Of a stretch of 10,403 nucleotides of DNA, positions 6,536-10,403 are shown piece after piece (positions within the stretch are counted from its first letter, which is position 1; each line of letters opens with the position of its first letter). The translations under genes were made by a program, and so were the position numbers. The stretch is from CAKSQF01 sp051867915 (GTDB lineage Bacteria > Bacillota > Clostridia > Oscillospirales > CAG-272): contig JBJDZJ010000127.1 in the NCBI GenBank assembly GCA_051867915.1, forward strand, positions 1 through 10,403, written 5' to 3'. Under the pieces are notes generated by a model. It searched no databases. It saw only the letters and a list, made by a program, of their open reading frames with translations, and had not been told where the DNA came from.

Positions 6536-6593
6536 CAACGAAAACCGCACCTTCTCTCCCGATTTCAAAGCCGGAGAGGGGATGCGGTGGTTG
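6536..6593 (+). other. Large imperfect hairpin directly after purO
   Basis: ACCGCA (6544-6549) pairs with TGCGGT (6583-6588), CTCTCC (6554-6559) pairs with GGAGAG (6573-6578), and CAAC (6536-6539) pairs with GTTG (6590-6593), forming one long stem with small internal loops. The stem begins at the base after the purO stop codon. It has no T run of its own and may protect the upstream mRNA 3' end or act together with the terminator-like hairpin at 6606-6629. Confidence 0.5.
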
Positions 6594-6605
6594 TCGTATA
6601 AATGA

Positions 6606-6629
6606 GGGTCTTCATAAGCCCGATTTTTT
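6606..6629 (+). terminator. Terminator-like hairpin between purO and purB
   Basis: GGG-T-CTT (6606-6612) pairs with AAG-CCC (6616-6621) with one bulged T and a 3-base loop, and six Ts follow at 6624-6629. This has the layout of an intrinsic terminator with a short stem. It lies 39 bases upstream of purB. Because purB, the AICAR transformylase and purD follow in the same orientation, it may be a partial terminator that lowers downstream expression, or part of an attenuator with the hairpin at 6536-6593. I see no good promoter between it and purB. Confidence 0.55.
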
Positions 6630-6667
6630 CCTATTTCTGACTGGATTTGAAAGGAAGTTTTCCCGAT

Positions 6668-8101
6668 ATGGACGAGAAAGAAAAATATATTTCCCCCTTT
6701 TCCACCCGATATGCCTCCCCCGAAATGCAGTATGTCTTCTCGGAGGCCTTTAAATTCAAGACCTGGAGACGGCTCTGGATTTCCCTTGCCAAGGCTGAGA
6801 AGAAGCTGGGGCTGGACATCACCGACGAGCAGATTGCCGAGCTTGAGGCACACGCAGAGGACATCAACTATGCCGATGCGGAAGCCAGAGAAAAGGTTGT
6901 CCGCCACGATGTCATGTCCCATGTGTATGCCTACGGACTCCAGTGCCCCAAGGCGGCGGGCATCATCCATCTGGGCGCCACCTCCTGCTATGTGGGCGAC
7001 AATACCGATGTCATCATCCTTCGGGAGGCATCGCAGATTATCCTGAAGAAGGCGGCACAGGTGCTGAAGAATCTGTCCGATTTCGCCCTGACCTATAAGG
7101 ATATGCCCTGTCTTGCCTATACCCACCTGCAGCCTGCCCAACTGACTACCGTCGGCAAGCGAGCCACCCTTTGGATGTACGAGCTGACTCAGGATATCGA
7201 GAATCTGGAGTATCAGCTTTCCAATCTGAAGCTCCTTGGCTCCAAGGGAACCACCGGAACTCAGGCATCCTTTGTGGAGCTTTTTGAGGGGGATGAGACC
7301 AAGATCAAGGCGCTGGAGAAGATGATCGCCGAGGATATGGGCTTTGAAAGCTGTGTTCCCGTGTCGGGACAGACCTATTCCAGAAAGGTGGACGCCTACT
7401 TCCTGTCGGTTCTGTCGGGATTTGCACAGTCTGCCTATAAGTTTGCCAACGATCTTCGGATCCTTCAGTCCTTCGAAGAGATGGAGGAGCCCTTCGAAAA
7501 GAATCAGATCGGCTCGTCTGCTATGCCCTATAAGCGCAACCCCATGCGTTCCGAGCGCATCTGCGCACTGGCGCGCTATGTCATCACCGATTCGCTCAAT
7601 CCCGCCTTTACCGCATCTACCCAGTGGTTTGAGCGGACGCTGGACGATTCGGCAAACAAACGGATCTCGGTTGCGGAGGCCTTCCTCGCCGTGGATTCCA
7701 TCCTGAATATCTATATCAATGTCACCGGCGGTCTGGTGGTTTATGACCGTGTGGTCCGTCGCCGTGTCATGGAAAAGCTGCCCTTTATGGCCACCGAGAA
7801 CATCATGATGAAGTCGGTGAAAAAGGGCGGAAACCGTCAGGAACTCCACGAACTGCTTCGGGAGCATTCCCATGCGGCGGCAAGAAAGGTCAAAATGGAG
7901 GGCGGCTCCAACGATCTGATCGACCGCATCGCCGCCGATCCCGCCTTCCCGGTAACCAGGGAAGAAATCGAGGCTGAGCTGGATCCCACGCTGTATACCG
8001 GCCGTGCGCCCTCCCAGACCGAAGAATTCGTTCACGATGTGGCAGAACCCATTCTTGCCCGTCTGTATGTGGGCGATGTGTCCAGTGAACTGAAGGTCTG
8101 A
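6668..8101 (+). CDS. purB: Adenylosuccinate lyase PurB (eukaryote-like type)
   Basis: PurB splits fumarate from SAICAR to give AICAR, and from adenylosuccinate to give AMP. The 477-residue length is longer than B. subtilis PurB (431) and close to human ADSL (484). Motifs are RHDVMSH with His80, GATSCYVGDNTD (103-114), THLQPAQLTTVGKR (152-165) with the catalytic His153, KGTTGTQASF (193-202), and the fumarase/lyase signature GSSAMPYKRNP (282-292) with the catalytic serine of the mobile loop. Long stretches match human ADSL as I remember it, e.g. CPKAAGIIHLGATSCYVG, EMEEPFEK and QWFERTLDDSAN. ATG 6668 has AAAGGA 12 bases upstream; an in-frame TTG at 6647 lies ahead of the ribosome-binding site and was rejected. 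Confidence 0.96.
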   Translation: MDEKEKYISPFSTRYASPEMQYVFSEAFKFKTWRRLWISLAKAEKKLGLDITDEQIAELEAHAEDINYADAEAREKVVRHDVMSHVYAYGLQCPKAAGIIHLGATSCYVGDNTDVIILREASQIILKKAAQVLKNLSDFALTYKDMPCLAYTHLQPAQLTTVGKRATLWMYELTQDIENLEYQLSNLKLLGSKGTTGTQASFVELFEGDETKIKALEKMIAEDMGFESCVPVSGQTYSRKVDAYFLSVLSGFAQSAYKFANDLRILQSFEEMEEPFEKNQIGSSAMPYKRNPMRSERICALARYVITDSLNPAFTASTQWFERTLDDSANKRISVAEAFLAVDSILNIYINVTGGLVVYDRVVRRRVMEKLPFMATENIMMKSVKKGGNRQELHELLREHSHAAARKVKMEGGSNDLIDRIAADPAFPVTREEIEAELDPTLYTGRAPSQTEEFVHDVAEPILARLYVGDVSSELKV

Positions 8102-8136
8102 TTGTTACATGAAATTCCGGAAGTAAACTGAATCGT

Positions 8137-8541
8137 ATGGATATCAACTATCGTGACACGAATGTGTTTCTTGAAGAACAGCTGCGGGACTTGTTTCTGT
8201 CCGTAGAATGGTCTTCCGGACAGTATCCGGAGCGGCTTGTCGTTGCGATGGAGAATTACAAAACGGTGTATTCCGCGTGGGACAGAGAAAAGCTCGTCGG
8301 AATGATTTGCGTCATGGACGACGGCATTATGAATGCGTATGTTCATTATCTCCTGGTCCGTCCCGATTATCAGAGGATGGGAATCGGAAGAGAACTTGTC
8401 GATATGGTGAAGAGTAAATATGTCAATTATTTGAGGATTTGCCTCATTTCCTATGAACAGGAGACTCCTTTTTATGAAAAATGCGGATTCAAAAAATCGG
8501 GGAATTCGGTTGCCATGAATATCACTTCCTTGTGGACATAA
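8137..8541 (+). CDS. GNAT family N-acetyltransferase, substrate unknown
   Basis: The 134-residue protein has the GNAT acyl-CoA-binding core: VHYLLVRPDYQRMGIGREL (69-87) is motif A with Q79-R-M-G-I-G84 contacting the pyrophosphate of acetyl-CoA, and EQETPFYEKCGF (107-118) is motif B. The N-terminal DTNVFLEEQLRDLF and KLVGMICVMDDG strands fit the start of a GNAT fold. Length is typical for a single-domain enzyme. It lies between purB and the AICAR transformylase with gaps of 35 and 38 bases, so it should be co-transcribed. It is visibly richer in A/T codons (AAA, ATT, TAT, TTT) than its neighbours, and its ribosome-binding site is weak (GGAAG, 14 bases away), suggesting later insertion. The substrate cannot be told; a role in purine synthesis is not established. 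Confidence 0.85.
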   Translation: MDINYRDTNVFLEEQLRDLFLSVEWSSGQYPERLVVAMENYKTVYSAWDREKLVGMICVMDDGIMNAYVHYLLVRPDYQRMGIGRELVDMVKSKYVNYLRICLISYEQETPFYEKCGFKKSGNSVAMNITSLWT

Positions 8542-8579
8542 TGAGAAAAACAAAAGTACATATATGAAAGGGTTTATGA

Positions 8580-9758
8580 ATGATGAAAGAATTTGAACTG
8601 AAATACGGATGTAATCCCAATCAGAAGCCTGCAAGGATTTATATGCAGGACTCAAGCGAGTTGCCCATTGAGATTCTGAACGGCAGACCCGGATATATCA
8701 ATTTTCTGGATGCTCTCAACAGCTGGCAGCTGGTAAAGGAGCTGAAGGAGGCCACCGGTATCTGTGCCGCCGCCAGCTTCAAGCATGTTTCTCCTGCCGG
8801 CGCCGCACTGGGACTTCCTCTGGATGAGACCCTGCGGAAGATGTACAGCGTACCCGATGGCATGGAACTCTCCCCCCTTGCCTCTGCATACAGCCGTGCC
8901 AGAGGTGCCGACCGTATGTCCAGTTTCGGCGACTGGGTAGCCCTGTCCGATATCTGCGATGTACCGACCGCAAAACTGCTCCAGCATGAGGTCAGCGACG
9001 GCATTATCGCTCCCGGCTATGAGCCCGAGGCGCTGGAGATTCTGAAGTCCAAGAAGAAGGGAAACTATCCCGTCGTCCGGATTGATCCCGACTATAAGCC
9101 CTGCCCCGTTGAGACCAAGCAGGTTTTCGGCGTGACCTTCGAGCAGGGAAGAAACGAACTGGAAATCAACGCAGAGACCATGCTGAACAATCTGGTCACC
9201 GCCAACAAGACCCTGACCGAAGAACAGAAGAGGGATCTGGTCATCAGCCTGATTACCCTGAAATATACCCAGTCCAATTCGGTTTGCTATGTCAAGGACG
9301 GTCAGACCATCGGTGTCGGCGCCGGCCAGCAGAGCCGGATCCACTGCACCAGACTGGCAGGACAGAAGGCGGACAACTGGCAGCTGCGGCATCATCCCAA
9401 GGTGCTGAACCTCCCCTTCCGTGCCGATGTGGCAAAGCCCAATCGGGACAATGCCATTGATGTTTATATCGGAGACAACCCCGAGGAAGTACTGGAGAAC
9501 TGGGAACTGACCTTCACCGAAAAGCCCGAGGAACTGACCCGTGAGGAAAAGCGGGCATGGCTGGATCAGGTGACCGGCGTTTCTCTCGGAAGCGACGCCT
9601 TCTTCCCCTTCGGAGACAACATCGAGCGGGCGCACAGAAGCGGCGTAACGGCAATCGTTCAGCCCGGCGGCTCCATCCGTGACGCACAGGTTATCGAAAC
9701 CTGCGACAAGTACGGAATCGCCATGGCATTCTGCGGTCTGCGTCTCTTCCATCATTGA
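8580..9758 (+). CDS. purH: AICAR transformylase (PurH without cyclohydrolase domain)
   Basis: The 392-residue protein is the AICAR formyltransferase domain alone; it transfers formyl from 10-formyltetrahydrofolate to AICAR to make FAICAR. Visible motifs are SFKHVSPAGAALG (66-78) with the catalytic Lys68-His69 pair, NSVCYVKDGQTIGVGAGQQS (233-252), GSDAFFPF (337-344), IVQPGGSIRD (359-368) and GIAMAFCGLRLFHH at the C-terminus. Standard bifunctional PurH is about 510-530 residues, with an N-terminal MGS-like IMP cyclohydrolase domain of about 200. Here the protein begins directly at the transformylase part (FELKYGCNPNQKPARI), so the missing activity is supplied by purO upstream. AAAGGG lies 7 bases before ATG 8580; the adjacent ATG 8583 is equally possible. 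Confidence 0.95.
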   Translation: MMKEFELKYGCNPNQKPARIYMQDSSELPIEILNGRPGYINFLDALNSWQLVKELKEATGICAAASFKHVSPAGAALGLPLDETLRKMYSVPDGMELSPLASAYSRARGADRMSSFGDWVALSDICDVPTAKLLQHEVSDGIIAPGYEPEALEILKSKKKGNYPVVRIDPDYKPCPVETKQVFGVTFEQGRNELEINAETMLNNLVTANKTLTEEQKRDLVISLITLKYTQSNSVCYVKDGQTIGVGAGQQSRIHCTRLAGQKADNWQLRHHPKVLNLPFRADVAKPNRDNAIDVYIGDNPEEVLENWELTFTEKPEELTREEKRAWLDQVTGVSLGSDAFFPFGDNIERAHRSGVTAIVQPGGSIRDAQVIETCDKYGIAMAFCGLRLFHH

Positions 9759-9779
9759 TTTTTCACTGAGGTGTTCAAA

Positions 9780-10403
9780 ATGAAGATTATGGTAGTCGGT
9801 GGCGGCGGACGGGAACACGCCATCATCAAAAGTCTGAAGAAAAATCCCACGGTAACCGAGATTTACGCCCTTCCCGGCAACGGCGGAATGGCGAAGGACG
9901 CCGTCTGCGTCCCCATCGGTGCCAAGGAGATTGATAAAATCGTCGCCTTTGCAAAGGAAAACGCCGTTGACTACGCCGTAGTGGCGCCCGACGATCCTCT
10001 GGTGCTGGGATGTGTGGACGAGCTGAACAAAGTCGGCATCCCCGGCTTCGGCCCCGCCAAAAATGCGGCAATCATTGAGGGAAGCAAGGTCTTCTCCAAG
10101 AATCTCATGAAAAAGTACGGGATTCCCACCGCAAAATATGAGGTTTTCACCGATATGGCCTCCGCACTGTCCTATCTGGACACGGCTCCCGTCCCCACGG
10201 TCATCAAGGCGGACGGACTGGCACTGGGCAAGGGCGTCATCATTGCCAATACCCGGGATGAGGCGAAGACGGCAGTCAAATCCATGATGGAGGACAAGAT
10301 TTTCGGCGCATCGGGCAGTCAGATCGTCATTGAGGAATTTCTGGAAGGCCCCGAGGTATCGGTGCTGTCCTTTACCGACGGCAAGGTGGTAAAGCCCATG
10401 GTA
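9780..10403 (+). CDS. purD: GAR synthetase PurD (partial, N-terminal 208 codons)
   Basis: PurD ligates glycine to phosphoribosylamine with ATP. The frame is open to the end of the window, about half of the usual 420 residues. MKIMVVGGGGREHAI is the N-terminal signature. FGPAKNAAIIEGSKVFSK and the ATP-grasp segments VIKADGLALGKGVIIA and VIEEFLEGPEVSVLSF follow in the right order. VAPDDPLVLG is a variant of the usual VGPExPL motif. GAGGTG lies 6 bases before the ATG, and the gene begins 21 bases after the AICAR transformylase, so it belongs to the same operon. The position next to the transformylase matches the purH-purD order seen in many Firmicutes. Confidence 0.96.
   Translation, partial: MKIMVVGGGGREHAIIKSLKKNPTVTEIYALPGNGGMAKDAVCVPIGAKEIDKIVAFAKENAVDYAVVAPDDPLVLGCVDELNKVGIPGFGPAKNAAIIEGSKVFSKNLMKKYGIPTAKYEVFTDMASALSYLDTAPVPTVIKADGLALGKGVIIANTRDEAKTAVKSMMEDKIFGASGSQIVIEEFLEGPEVSVLSFTDGKVVKPMV

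Noticed and set aside
5708..8035. 775-codon open frame on the minus strand across purN, purO and purB
   Set aside because: Same reason: antisense to three well-supported genes, low-information product with scattered Gly/His/Ile, no ribosome-binding site that decides a start.
8652..9818. 388-codon minus-strand open frame opposite the AICAR transformylase
   Set aside because: Antisense shadow of a certain gene with no family resemblance.
1..10403. CRISPR array, insertion sequence, tRNA, rRNA or toxin-antitoxin genes
   Set aside because: I looked for direct repeats, terminal inverted repeats, transposase motifs and RNA gene hallmarks and found none.

Overview
This window is almost entirely a de novo purine (IMP) biosynthesis operon on the + strand, with the end of a divergently oriented spore-coat operon (cotJA-cotJB-cotJC) to its left. 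The cotJ genes, the A/G-rich ribosome-binding sites, the sigma-A-like promoter and the type of purine genes point to a spore-forming member of the Clostridia. The split between a PurO-type IMP cyclohydrolase and a stand-alone AICAR transformylase, with a eukaryote-like PurB, fits an Oscillospiraceae/Ruminococcaceae-like gut lineage best. That family placement is inference from gene type, not a computed result.

Left edge (1-146): the last 21 codons of an unidentified + strand gene end at 67, followed by a strong 14-bp hairpin (70-103) that looks like a terminator. Minus strand 147-919 holds cotJA, cotJB and a cotJC cut short at 68 codons. The cotJC gene lacks about two thirds of the usual protein, including most manganese ligands.

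Divergent intergenic region (920-1235): a near-consensus extended -10 promoter (TTGACA, 17 bp, TATACT) faces the pur genes, and a leader of about 100 nt can form two mutually exclusive helices. A possible late-sporulation promoter for cotJA lies on the other strand. No purine riboswitch or PurBox was recognised.

Pur operon (1236 to the right edge): purE, purC, [hairpin], purF, purM (overlapping purF), purN, purO, [two hairpins, the second terminator-like], purB, a GNAT acetyltransferase, the AICAR transformylase (PurH without its cyclohydrolase domain) and the start of purD. Together these cover PRPP amidotransferase, GAR synthetase (partial), GAR transformylase, AIR synthetase, N5-CAIR mutase, SAICAR synthetase, adenylosuccinate lyase, AICAR transformylase and IMP cyclohydrolase. 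FGAM synthase (PurL/PurQ/PurS) and PurK are not in the window.

No clearly new biological system was found. The points most worth a second look are the GNAT gene inside the operon, the split PurH functions, the human-like PurB, the structured leader, the terminator-like element in mid-operon and the truncated cotJC.
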